The position numbers and the translations under genes are program-made. Below, piece after piece: positions 9,124 to 16,241 of a stretch of DNA of 64,000 bases. Source of the DNA: Scandinavium sp002470465. Its GTDB lineage: Bacteria > Pseudomonadota > Gammaproteobacteria > Enterobacterales > Enterobacteriaceae. The stretch's first letter is position 1, and every line of letters begins with the position of its first letter. The stretch lies in assembly GCF_040750395.1 (NCBI RefSeq), contig NZ_JBFLVD010000025.1, positions 62,001-126,000 on the forward strand, in the 5' to 3' direction. The notes beneath the pieces are model-generated. The model was given only the letters and a program-made list of their open reading frames with translations, was not told where the DNA came from and searched no databases.

Positions 9124-9579
9124 ATGACTATCACGGACTGGGTGCTTGTCCTGTTTATCGTGGCGCTGCTGGCCTGGGCCATTTACGATCAATTCATCAT
9201 GCCGCGTCTGAAAGGTCCCGTTCTGCTGGCAATCCCCCTGCTCCGCCGCGGCCGCGTCGACGGGATTATTTTTGTCGGCCTGGTGGCGATTCTTATTTAT
9301 CAGAACGTTAATGCCCACGGTCAATTAATAACCACATGGTTATTATGTGCGCTGGCGTTAATGGGGTTATATCTGTTCTGGATCCGCACGCCAAAAATCA
9401 TTTTTAAACAGGATGGCTTTTTCTTTTCCAGCGCATGGATTGCGTGGCCACGCGTCAAAGCAATGAATTTATCTGAAGACGGTGTTCTGGTGATGCAATT
9501 AGAACAGCGTCGTTTACTGGTACGTGTAAGGAATATCGACGACCTCGACAGAATTTACAAACTTGTTTCAAATCAGTAA
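9124..9579 (+). CDS. yobD: DUF986 membrane protein YobD
   Basis: A 151-residue membrane protein with about three TM helices: residues 5-23 (DWVLVLFIVALLAWAI), one near 45-60 and one near 65-85 (LLCALALMGLYLFW). A short cytoplasmic tail of about 60 residues follows. It matches E. coli YobD (152 residues, UPF0266), of unknown function. The ATG at 9124 is preferred over longer in-frame starts because GGAGG precedes it by five bases and the N terminus agrees with the family. Confidence 0.9.
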   Translation: MTITDWVLVLFIVALLAWAIYDQFIMPRLKGPVLLAIPLLRRGRVDGIIFVGLVAILIYQNVNAHGQLITTWLLCALALMGLYLFWIRTPKIIFKQDGFFFSSAWIAWPRVKAMNLSEDGVLVMQLEQRRLLVRVRNIDDLDRIYKLVSNQ

Positions 9580-9587
9580 ATTAAAAT

Positions 9588-9603
9588 TATAGCAATGGCT
9601 ATA
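9588..9603. promoter_or_regulatory. MntR-type box 1 upstream of mntP
   Basis: A near-perfect 16-base palindrome, TATAGCAATGGCTATA. The core ATAGC-N4-GCTAT agrees with the known MntR operator family, and MntR is known to activate mntP in E. coli. It starts nine bases after the yobD stop. Confidence 0.7.
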
Positions 9604-9630
9604 TATGCCGTTATTGTGCGCAGCGCGTAT

Positions 9631-9646
9631 TATAGCCATGGCTATA
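9631..9646. promoter_or_regulatory. MntR-type box 2 upstream of mntP
   Basis: A perfect 16-base palindrome, TATAGCCATGGCTATA, differing from box 1 by one base and placed 43 bases from it, about four helical turns. It lies 73 bases upstream of the mntP -35. Confidence 0.72.
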
Positions 9647-9718
9647 TCCCCTCCTTTTTCCACCTCATATTAATTAACGTTTTCATCACCGTTAAATTCA
9701 AATGAAAATCGTTATCAC

Positions 9719-9748
9719 TTGACAATTTTAATAACCGTTTTTTGTTAT
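9719..9748 (+). promoter_or_regulatory. Probable mntP promoter
   Basis: TTGACA (9719-9724), an 18-base spacer and TGTTAT (9743-9748). A start near 9755 would give a leader of about 225 bases, in keeping with the long riboswitch leader known for E. coli mntP. Confidence 0.6.
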
Positions 9749-9772
9749 TGTTTTATTTTCTCAAATTATGTT

Positions 9773-9960
9773 AAGGTTGCGCCCGTCGTTGGGGAGTAGC
9801 CGATTTCCTTTCCCGGAAATGTACGTGTCAACATACTCGTTGCAAAACGTGGCACGTACGGTTCATCACAAGATGAGCAGGCGAGACCATAGACATATCA
9901 CTGCTATACGTCGGATGTGACGTATTTTTACTGGGGGCAGCGGTATGTCATATGGATATT
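9773..9960 (+). ncRNA. yybP-ykoY manganese riboswitch
   Basis: The leader of mntP holds the signature GGGGAGTAGCC (about 9790) of yybP-ykoY aptamers, followed by a hairpin-forming region (TTTCCTTTCCCGGAAA, then ACGTGTCAAC...GTGGCACGTACGG) and a distal paired stretch near the start codon. This family binds Mn2+, and in E. coli it raises mntP translation. The boundaries are approximate. Confidence 0.85.
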
Positions 9961-9979
9961 TCCCCGGTCAGGACAAGCG

Positions 9980-10546
9980 ATGAATCTCTCAGCCACTATC
10001 CTCTTAGCCCTCGGTATGTCGATGGACGCGTTCGCCGTCTCGATAAGCAAAGGCGCTTCGCTGCACAAACCCAAATTCTCCGAAGCACTGCGTACAGGCC
10101 TGATTTTCGGCACAGTAGAAGCCATCACGCCGCTTGTCGGCTGGGGTCTTGGCATGCTGGCCAGCCAGTTCATCCTGGAGTGGAACCACTGGATTGCCTT
10201 CGTGTTACTGGTCTTCCTCGGCGGGCGAATGCTGATTGAGGGCTGGCGCGGTAACGAAGATGAAGAAGAAAAAGCCCCAAGCCGTCACGGTTTCTGGCTA
10301 CTGGTGACCACGGCCATCGCCACCAGCCTGGATGCAATGGCCGTGGGCGTCGGCCTTGCCTTCCTGCAGGTCAATATTATCTTCACCGCGCTGATGATTG
10401 GCTGTGCGACGCTTATCATGACGACCATCGGCATGATGGTCGGCCGTTTTATCGGCCCGCTACTGGGTAAACGCGCCGAAATTCTCGGTGGTCTGGTACT
10501 GATTGGGATTGGCGTGCAGATCCTCTGGAGCCACTTCTACGGTTAG
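9980..10546 (+). CDS. mntP: Manganese efflux pump
   Basis: A 188-residue inner-membrane Mn2+ exporter with six TM helices. Both copies of the family's metal motif are present, GMSMDAFAVSISKG near residue 15 and ATSLDAMAVGVGLAF in the second half; the two aspartates are essential for export in E. coli MntP. The ATG at 9980 is chosen because MNLSATILLALGMSMDAF begins there and the length matches. Two MntR boxes and a manganese riboswitch lie upstream. Its stop overlaps the convergent rlmA by four bases. Confidence 0.95.
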   Translation: MNLSATILLALGMSMDAFAVSISKGASLHKPKFSEALRTGLIFGTVEAITPLVGWGLGMLASQFILEWNHWIAFVLLVFLGGRMLIEGWRGNEDEEEKAPSRHGFWLLVTTAIATSLDAMAVGVGLAFLQVNIIFTALMIGCATLIMTTIGMMVGRFIGPLLGKRAEILGGLVLIGIGVQILWSHFYG

Positions 10547-11337
10547 TCCTTTCTCTGCCAGACCTGAATAAGAAAATCGGTCTGGCAGTCAAACGCCTCA
10601 AGCCCTGCCAGCTTTTCCCACACTTCTGGTTTTGCTCGCCATGCAAAAGGCGTCATCTGCAATAGTGCCACCGCCTCGCTGCCCGTTAATCGCATCGGAT
10701 ACGCCACCTGGTGCTGTGCGACTTTTTCAAACCCGGGCAACGTTTCGCTGTTCTCCTCATGCAGGCGGATTTCATCATAAATCAGTCCTTTCAGCTCCAT
10801 CAGATGGCGCGGCCCAGGCGTTGCGGTGATGACCACTCCGCCCGTTTTGACAACGCGCTCAAGTTCCTGCGGGTTGCAAGGGGCGTAAATTCGCACCACG
10901 GCATCAATGCAGGCGTCGCTGAAAGGTAGGCGCTGGCTTGAGGCCACGCAAAAATCGACCTGCGGATAACGTTTCGCGCCATAGCGCACGGCGACCTTCG
11001 ACACATCCAGCCCCCACGTTTGTTTGGCAATAGCCGCGAAAGCGTGAGTGTAATAGCCTTCCCCGCAGCCAATATCCAGCACCGATTCAGGCTCAGCCTC
11101 TCTGAGTATTTCGCAGATGGCTTCCCGCAGCGGCAGATAATGACCGGCGTCGAGAAACGCACGGCGCGCCTGCATCATCTCTGCGCTGTCACCCGGATCG
11201 CGCGACCGCTTATGCTGCACAGGCAACAGATTAATGTACCCTTCTTTCGCCAGATCAAACTGATGACGCTGAGGGCAAATATAGCTGTTGTTATGGCGAG
11301 CAAGGGGCGCGTGACAGAGAGGACAACTCCAGGACAT
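10543..11337 (-). CDS. rlmA: 23S rRNA (guanine-745-N1)-methyltransferase
   Basis: A 264-residue cytoplasmic SAM-dependent enzyme that methylates G745 of 23S rRNA. The N-terminal zinc finger is visible (CPLCHAPL then YICPQRH). The Rossmann-type domain has ESVLDIGCGEGYYT for SAM binding and RIYAPCNPQELERVVKTGG later. Length and both ends match E. coli RlmA (269 residues). It converges on mntP with a four-base overlap. Confidence 0.95.
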   Translation of the reverse strand: MSWSCPLCHAPLARHNNSYICPQRHQFDLAKEGYINLLPVQHKRSRDPGDSAEMMQARRAFLDAGHYLPLREAICEILREAEPESVLDIGCGEGYYTHAFAAIAKQTWGLDVSKVAVRYGAKRYPQVDFCVASSQRLPFSDACIDAVVRIYAPCNPQELERVVKTGGVVITATPGPRHLMELKGLIYDEIRLHEENSETLPGFEKVAQHQVAYPMRLTGSEAVALLQMTPFAWRAKPEVWEKLAGLEAFDCQTDFLIQVWQRKD

Positions 11338-11399
11338 GATGACTCCGGTCTGATTGAAAGGGCGAAAGTGTAACGCTATTCGCCCTTCAGGTGAATGAA

Positions 11400-13133
11400 T
11401 TACAGCGCTGGAGCGAGCGAGTCGTTATGGTGCATGACGATTAAGTTGTCAGAGCCCGGAGCAATGCCGTCCGGCATAACATTTTCCAGGCGCAGAACAT
11501 CCCCCATGATCTGGCTGAATACCGGAGCAGATACAGCCCCACCGTAATACTTACCGTTTTCAGGATCGTTAATCACCACGACCAGCGCATATTTCGGGTT
11601 ACTGGCCGGTGCCACACCTGCCGTATAGGCGATGTATTTATCGATATATTTCCCATCAGGGCCAATTTTTTTCGCTGTTCCGGTTTTCACGGCGACGCGA
11701 TAGTCATGAACCGCCGCCTTGGTACCGCCGCCGCCCGGAAGTGCAACACTTTCCATCATGTGTTCAACTTCATGCACGATTTCGTCCGACATCACGCGAT
11801 GCCCCAACACTGGCGGGTCGATACGGGTAATCGACAGCGGGCGAGAAATGCCGAAGCCGCCAATCGTTGCGTATACGTGTGCCAGCTGGAGTGGCGTGAC
11901 CATTAAACCATAGCCGAAAGAGAACGTAGCGCGGTCAAGCTGCCCCCAGTACCGGCGCTGCGGCAACAGCCCCTGGCTTTCGCCGGTCAATCCTAACCCC
12001 GTTGGTTGCCCAAACCCAAAGCCCTGATACGTGTCCAGCAGGCGCTGAATCGGCATGGCCAGCGATAAATGCGACACGCCGGTATCGCTCGATTTTTGCA
12101 GGATCCCCGTCAGGCTCAGTTCAGGGTAGAAACCGACGTCGCGAATGCGATGACCATCGAGAGTATAAGGATGCGTATCGACCACGCTGTCCGGCTGAAC
12201 GATGCCCTGCTGAAGTGCCGTCATGATCACCAGAGGTTTCACCGTTGAGCCCGGTTCGAACGTATCGCTGATGGCACGATTGCGGAAATCGTCCAGCGTG
12301 GCTTTCTCCCGGTTATTCGGGTTGAAGTCGGGATAGCTCGCCATGGAGAGAATTTCGCCCGTATCAATTTTAATCAGCACCGACGCGCCGGATTCCGCTT
12401 TATTCCAGCGCACCGCATTATCGAGCGCATCTTCCGTGACCGTTTGCAGACGTTCATCGATACTGAGCTGAAGATTATGCGCGGGGACAGCGGCCTGCTC
12501 AGTAAGATTCTCAATCACGCTTCCGTGGCGATCTTTTCGCACCAGCCGAAGCCCGGGCTTGCCCTGGAGCTGGGTATTGAAGCTTTTCTCGACCCCTTCT
12601 ATGCCCTGATCGTCGATGTTGGTAAAGCCAATCAGGTTTGCCGCTACATGTCCGGCGGGATAGAAGCGACGGGATTCATCGCGCAGATTAATACCCGGCA
12701 AATGCAGCTTATCGATCCAGTCCGCCTGCTGCGGATCGACCTGGCGGGCGAGATACAGGAACCGGGAATGCGGGTGTTGCGAAATGCGGGTCGTCAGATC
12801 GGCAAGCGAGGTGTGCAGCGCGGTGGCAAGAGCCTGCCAGCGGTCGTCGTAGCCGACGCCACCTTTTGACAGAAGCGTTTGGGGATCTACCCATATCGCG
12901 CTGACGGGTACGCTGACGGCTAAAGGTCGCCCTTCCCGATCGGTAATCATTCCGCGCGGTACTTCAATCGGCTCCTCACGAAGTGAACGCATATCCTCCT
13001 GCTTCACCAGGTTATCGGGGGAAATAATTTGCAGCCAGCCCACACGGGCCAACAGCAGCCCCAGACAACAACAAATACCTAAGCACACCAGTCCAAAACG
13101 GACGGGGGTGAAATGACGGCGATGGTTTTGCAC
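11400..13133 (-). CDS. FtsI-type peptidoglycan transpeptidase, second PBP3 (PBP3SAL-like)
   Basis: A 577-residue class B penicillin-binding protein: short cytoplasmic tail, one TM anchor (about residues 13-31), pedestal domain (RGMITDREGRPLAVSVP), transpeptidase domain. Active-site motifs are Ser296-x-x-Lys299 (EPGSTVKPL) and Lys483-Thr-Gly (VKTGTAKK). The middle motif is Ser348-Ser-Asp, whereas E. coli FtsI has SSN. Salmonella carries an FtsI paralogue here that supports division at acidic pH; the shared location suggests this is its orthologue, by inference. GTG start with GGAG upstream. It is not in a dcw cluster, so it is not the housekeeping ftsI. Confidence 0.88.
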   Translation of the reverse strand: MQNHRRHFTPVRFGLVCLGICCCLGLLLARVGWLQIISPDNLVKQEDMRSLREEPIEVPRGMITDREGRPLAVSVPVSAIWVDPQTLLSKGGVGYDDRWQALATALHTSLADLTTRISQHPHSRFLYLARQVDPQQADWIDKLHLPGINLRDESRRFYPAGHVAANLIGFTNIDDQGIEGVEKSFNTQLQGKPGLRLVRKDRHGSVIENLTEQAAVPAHNLQLSIDERLQTVTEDALDNAVRWNKAESGASVLIKIDTGEILSMASYPDFNPNNREKATLDDFRNRAISDTFEPGSTVKPLVIMTALQQGIVQPDSVVDTHPYTLDGHRIRDVGFYPELSLTGILQKSSDTGVSHLSLAMPIQRLLDTYQGFGFGQPTGLGLTGESQGLLPQRRYWGQLDRATFSFGYGLMVTPLQLAHVYATIGGFGISRPLSITRIDPPVLGHRVMSDEIVHEVEHMMESVALPGGGGTKAAVHDYRVAVKTGTAKKIGPDGKYIDKYIAYTAGVAPASNPKYALVVVINDPENGKYYGGAVSAPVFSQIMGDVLRLENVMPDGIAPGSDNLIVMHHNDSLAPAL

Positions 13134-13273
13134 TCCGGCTCCAGATTTTGAATTACAACCTGATGATTTAACGTGAAAAGAGGCCGGGATAACCGCGAAA
13201 CAATGCTAATAATGATGTGGTTTTGCAACCAGGTGCGACCAGGAAGGGATACGGAAACATTTTGTTATAAACG

Positions 13274-13301
13274 TAAAAAGCCCCACAGATGCGAGGCTTT
13301 A
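13274..13301 (-). terminator. Terminator of cspC
   Basis: On the minus strand a stem AAGCCTC/GGGGCTT with one wobble pair, loop GCATCTGT and a TTTTT tail, 35 bases after the cspC stop. Confidence 0.75.
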
Positions 13302-13335
13302 TGGCTGACGTCAAATGAGATCAGTGGATTCGTAA

Positions 13336-13545
13336 TCAGATAGCAGTAACGTTAACCGCTGCAGGGCCTTTCTGGCCATCCTGAATTTCGAACTCAACGT
13401 TCTGGCCTTCAGCCAGAGTTTTGAAGCCATTACCCTGGATTGCAGAGAAGTGTACGAACACATCTTTGCTGCCGTCAGCAGGAGTAATGAAACCAAAACC
13501 TTTAGACTCGTTGAACCACTTAACTTGACCTTTAATCTTTGCCAT
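13336..13545 (-). CDS. cspC: Cold-shock-like protein CspC
   Basis: A 69-residue single-stranded nucleic acid binding protein made of one OB-fold cold-shock domain. RNP1 (KGFGFITP) and RNP2 (VFVHFSAI) are both intact. CspC is constitutive rather than cold-induced in E. coli and acts as a transcription antiterminator and mRNA stabiliser, including for rpoS. The ATG at 13545 is chosen over one two codons upstream because [11 protein letters not shown] is the family start. It lies 40 bases after yobF, and the two are one transcript in E. coli. Confidence 0.97.
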
Positions 13546-13585
13546 TTGCAAAATTCCTTAGAGTGTTTTCTTCGCCCGTGGGCAC

Positions 13586-13702
13586 TTACAGAGATAAAAC
13601 TGAGACATTACTGCATGAGGCACTAATATAAGGTTCGGCAGAGAAGCGGTATTCAACGACAACGTGTTTACTCAGGACTTCTTTACTGAAAATGCCACAC
13701 AT
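13586..13702 (-). CDS. yobF: Small protein YobF, short form
   Basis: A 38-codon ORF upstream of cspC starting MCGIFSKEVLSKHVVVEYRF and continuing SAEPYISASCSNVSVLSL. It agrees almost residue for residue with the first 37 residues of E. coli YobF, a 47-residue stress-related protein whose mRNA is an OxyS target. Here the frame stops after VLSL. The DNA beyond still resembles the E. coli 3' end but with what looks like a one-base difference, so about nine C-terminal residues are missing. Function unknown. Confidence 0.88.
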   Translation of the reverse strand: MCGIFSKEVLSKHVVVEYRFSAEPYISASCSNVSVLSL

Positions 13703-13735
13703 AGACAGAACTGTACCTCGTTTAACCCAAAACGT

Positions 13736-13764
13736 GTTATCACATACAACGTTAATAATGGCAA
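13736..13764 (-). promoter_or_regulatory. Candidate yobF-cspC promoter
   Basis: On the minus strand, TTGCCA, a 17-base spacer and GATAAC. Initiation near 13729 would leave a leader of about 27 bases before yobF. Assigned by eye only. Confidence 0.45.
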
Positions 13765-14297
13765 GCCATTTTTAAACATGTCTCGATCGGTCGCACAGAT
13801 CGCCGAACGGAGTGTCGATCGCCTGCACAATTATGCGAACGTTCAGGCCCCGCCTGCCTGCTAATGCCCAGAGTAAATACCACGCAGGCTGGTTACTTTT
13901 GCGACTTTTTTACGATAGCTCAACGGCTTCGCTTCCGCCAGATTACAGGCGCTTAAACGCAAGATTTTTCTAAACTCAGGCTTTTTGTGCATAACTATGC
14001 TTCATCTGAAGAACCAATAGCTTATAAATGGCAGTCTGGTCGTGAATATTAAATATAAATGACGCTGCGCCAGAATAATGAAAATATGCTGGTGCTGCCT
14101 CATCATGAGGCAATAAAAACGTTTCGCTGATTTACCGGAAGAGATTGTCAGATGATTCTTTAAAGAATTAAATTTTTTTGACAACTTTCGGGAGCAAATA
14201 GCAAGGAAAGTGTGAGATGAGTTTGTGCTAGCTCATAATAAACGGTTATAGCAGATGAGTATCCCGGCAGTAACCTGCGCTGCCGCCGGGAAGACGA
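13765..14297. other. Gene-free gap between yobF and yebO
   Basis: AT-rich sequence without a convincing gene. A 60-codon open frame on the minus strand (14002-14184) has no recognisable relative. A GC-rich inverted repeat (CCCGGC...GCCGGG, about 14264-14291) lies just past the yebO stop and could stop yebO transcription, but it has no T run. Confidence 0.4.
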
Positions 14298-14591
14298 TCA
14301 GCGCTCCGCCACCAGACGGATAAAATCATCATCCTCGTCCTGCGCCTTATCCTGTTCCACCGCTTTCACCGGCTCTTCTTTATCCGGTTCATTTGCTTCA
14401 CAAAGACGACGCAGTAAGGCGTTTTGACGTTTCTGCTGATCCAGCAGAGCTTCCAGAAGTTCAATCTGCTCGTCCGTTCGCGAGCTCGCCCGGTTAACAA
14501 AAAACCATAGCACCAAGCCAACAACCAGCACCAGCAGAGAGACCGCCAGGGAGGCCAGATTCAACATTCCGGCATTCATTAGATCAACCAT
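14298..14591 (-). CDS. yebO: YebO family membrane protein
   Basis: A 97-residue protein with one TM helix at about residues 13-32 (LASLAVSLLVLVVGLVLWFF). A cytoplasmic helical segment, rich in charge (EQIELLEALLDQQKRQNALLRRL), and an acidic tail ending DDDFIRLVAER follow. The helical and terminal motifs match E. coli YebO (95 residues), of unknown function. A GAGGTG ribosome binding site precedes the ATG at 14591. Confidence 0.9.
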   Translation of the reverse strand: MVDLMNAGMLNLASLAVSLLVLVVGLVLWFFVNRASSRTDEQIELLEALLDQQKRQNALLRRLCEANEPDKEEPVKAVEQDKAQDEDDDFIRLVAER

Positions 14592-14663
14592 TTCACCACC
14601 TCAAATTGGAGCCATCATTCTATCACTCGGCCTGAGGAAGGAAATGTCCTGTAAGAAAAAAGC

Positions 14664-14810
14664 TTACCAGGGAATGAATTTATTGATGGTGCAGATACCG
14701 CTGAAAAACTGGACATCCTGATCGCAAAGCACGTTGATCGTCTGAGTCCACAGCAAAAGACAAACAACCAGAACAACAACAATCAGAACAGCCCACCTTA
14801 ATTTTTTCAC
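14664..14810 (-). CDS. mgrB: PhoQ feedback inhibitor MgrB
   Basis: A 48-residue inner-membrane microprotein that binds and inhibits the sensor kinase PhoQ. One TM helix (about residues 5-22) is followed by the periplasmic segment with two conserved cysteines, in LCDQDVQFF and SGICTINKFIPW, which are needed for activity. Translation from GTG at 14810 gives VKKLRWAVL, the family N terminus; a longer in-frame extension upstream is not conserved. It is one residue longer in the TM segment than E. coli MgrB. The gene appears intact; loss of mgrB is a known cause of polymyxin resistance in related bacteria. Confidence 0.94.
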   Translation of the reverse strand: MKKLRWAVLIVVVLVVCLLLWTQTINVLCDQDVQFFSGICTINKFIPW

Positions 14811-14970
14811 TCCACGCTCCGCTTTACCTGTTTGTGAACAGATTAGCACGCTAACCTTAAACGGCGGCTAACTGTAAAGGAGTCAGTTCATTTTCGGAAT
14901 CATCGACTTGTTTCAGAGCGTGAACAAACTAACCTAATGCCCATAAACAGCACTAATACTGAGGCTAATG

Positions 14971-15210
14971 ATGCGCTTTACTCTTCGTACAATTATTGTA
15001 CTGGCAATACTCTGGATCGGCTTACTGTTAACTGGCTACGGCATATTGATTGGCAGCAATGAAAATGTGGGCGGTCTGGGTCTGCAATGTAAATACCTGA
15101 CGGCTCGCGGCACCAGCACTGCGCAGTATGTTCATAGCGACAGCGGTATCATCGGCCTGACCGATTGCCCATTACTGCGCAAGAGCAAAGTTGTGGTAGA
15201 TAACGGTTAA
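14971..15210 (+). CDS. yobH: YobH family protein
   Basis: A 79-residue protein divergent from mgrB, with an N-terminal hydrophobic helix (about residues 5-25, possibly an uncleaved signal) and an exported tail with two cysteines (LQCKYLTARGTST and LTDCPLLRKSK). It matches E. coli YobH in length and sequence; function unknown. Of two adjacent ATG codons the second (14971) has the better spacing from GAGG and gives the family length. Confidence 0.9.
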   Translation: MRFTLRTIIVLAILWIGLLLTGYGILIGSNENVGGLGLQCKYLTARGTSTAQYVHSDSGIIGLTDCPLLRKSKVVVDNG

Positions 15211-15227
15211 TCGTCATCGCTATCCCT

Positions 15228-15257
15228 AAAAAAACGCCGCTCACTGCGGCGTTTTTG
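15228..15257. terminator. Bidirectional terminator between yobH and kdgR
   Basis: Stem AACGCCGC/GCGGCGTT flanked by an A run on the left and a T run on the right, so it can end both convergent transcripts. Confidence 0.88.
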
Positions 15258-15272
15258 CATTCTGCCTGCGAA

Positions 15273-16064
15273 TCAGAACGGGTAGTGGTTATATCCCATT
15301 TGTTCAGAAATTTTACGCGCCGCCGTGTGCAGCATGCCGACATATTCGTGCAGTCGTTCTTCGGAGAAGCGCAGCGTCGGGAATGAAATACTCAACCCGG
15401 CAATCACCACGCCAAAACGGTCAAAGACCGGCACCCCAATGCAGCGCAGCCCTTCTTCCTGCTCTTCGTTATCTTCACCGTATCCCTGCTCGCGAACTTT
15501 ATCCAGCAGCGGAAGCAGCTCTTCAGTGTTGGCAATGGTGCGCTCAGTGCTGCGCTTGTACTCAACATGTTCAAGAATTTGCTTCACTTCTTCGCGGTCA
15601 CGCCAGGCCAACAGCACTTTGCCGATAGCCGTGCTGTAAAGCGGGTTACGACGACCAATGCGCGAATACATACGCAGGTTGTACATTGAGTCGATCTTAT
15701 GGATATAGACAATGCTGTCTTCATCCAGCGCGCCCAAATGGATCGTCTCTTTAGTCAGGCGTGAGAGCTCACGCATCTGAATATCCGCACTGCGGATCAG
15801 GTCGACGTTTTGCAGTGAACGAGCACCCAGCTCAAACAGCTTAAGCGTCAGGGAGTATTTTTCAGACTCGCCTTCCTGCGCCACGTAACCCAAAGACTTC
15901 ATGGTCTGCAAAAAGCGATAAACCGTACTTTTCGACATCATCACGCGCTGCGATAACTCAGTAATCCCTATCTCACGCTCTTCACCAAGCGCCTGCAGAA
16001 TGCCAAAAACCTTCAATACAGAAGAGACAGAATCTGGCTGTTTATCCAAATCTGCAACTGCCAT
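15273..16064 (-). CDS. kdgR: Transcriptional repressor KdgR (IclR family)
   Basis: A 263-residue regulator that releases DNA on binding 2-keto-3-deoxygluconate. In E. coli it represses kdgT, kdgK and eda. The N-terminal winged helix-turn-helix spans about residues 15-75 (ITELSQRVMMSKSTVYRFL); the IclR effector domain follows, with GLRCIGVPVFDRFGVVIAGLSIS. Length is identical to E. coli KdgR. One of its likely targets, eda, lies 24 kb away in this window. Confidence 0.97.
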   Translation of the reverse strand: MAVADLDKQPDSVSSVLKVFGILQALGEEREIGITELSQRVMMSKSTVYRFLQTMKSLGYVAQEGESEKYSLTLKLFELGARSLQNVDLIRSADIQMRELSRLTKETIHLGALDEDSIVYIHKIDSMYNLRMYSRIGRRNPLYSTAIGKVLLAWRDREEVKQILEHVEYKRSTERTIANTEELLPLLDKVREQGYGEDNEEQEEGLRCIGVPVFDRFGVVIAGLSISFPTLRFSEERLHEYVGMLHTAARKISEQMGYNHYPF

Positions 16065-16241
16065 TAATCACCTCACCGTGACTGTTTTATAAAAATCAGA
16101 ACTGGTTTTTATTATAATTTCACGCCCCTTCCACCGCAATCACTCTTCTGTCACTTCGTTACAAATCTGCGACATACTGCCGAATAATCAATGCTAAAAT
16201 CATTACCTGCATAATGATTTCATCGAAGATGTATTTTTCAC

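Noticed and set aside
9588..9646. The two palindromes after yobD considered as terminators
   Set aside because: Neither is GC-rich nor followed by a T run; both fit the MntR operator core instead.
10543..10546. Four-base overlap of mntP and rlmA considered as a frameshift or error
   Set aside because: Both proteins end as in their E. coli relatives; a short convergent overlap is normal.
13664..13864. A 66-codon plus-strand frame over yobF
   Set aside because: It overlaps the conserved yobF on the other strand and shows no family features.
14002..14184. A 60-codon minus-strand frame in the yobF-yebO gap
   Set aside because: Low-complexity AT-rich translation, no ribosome binding site and no known relative.
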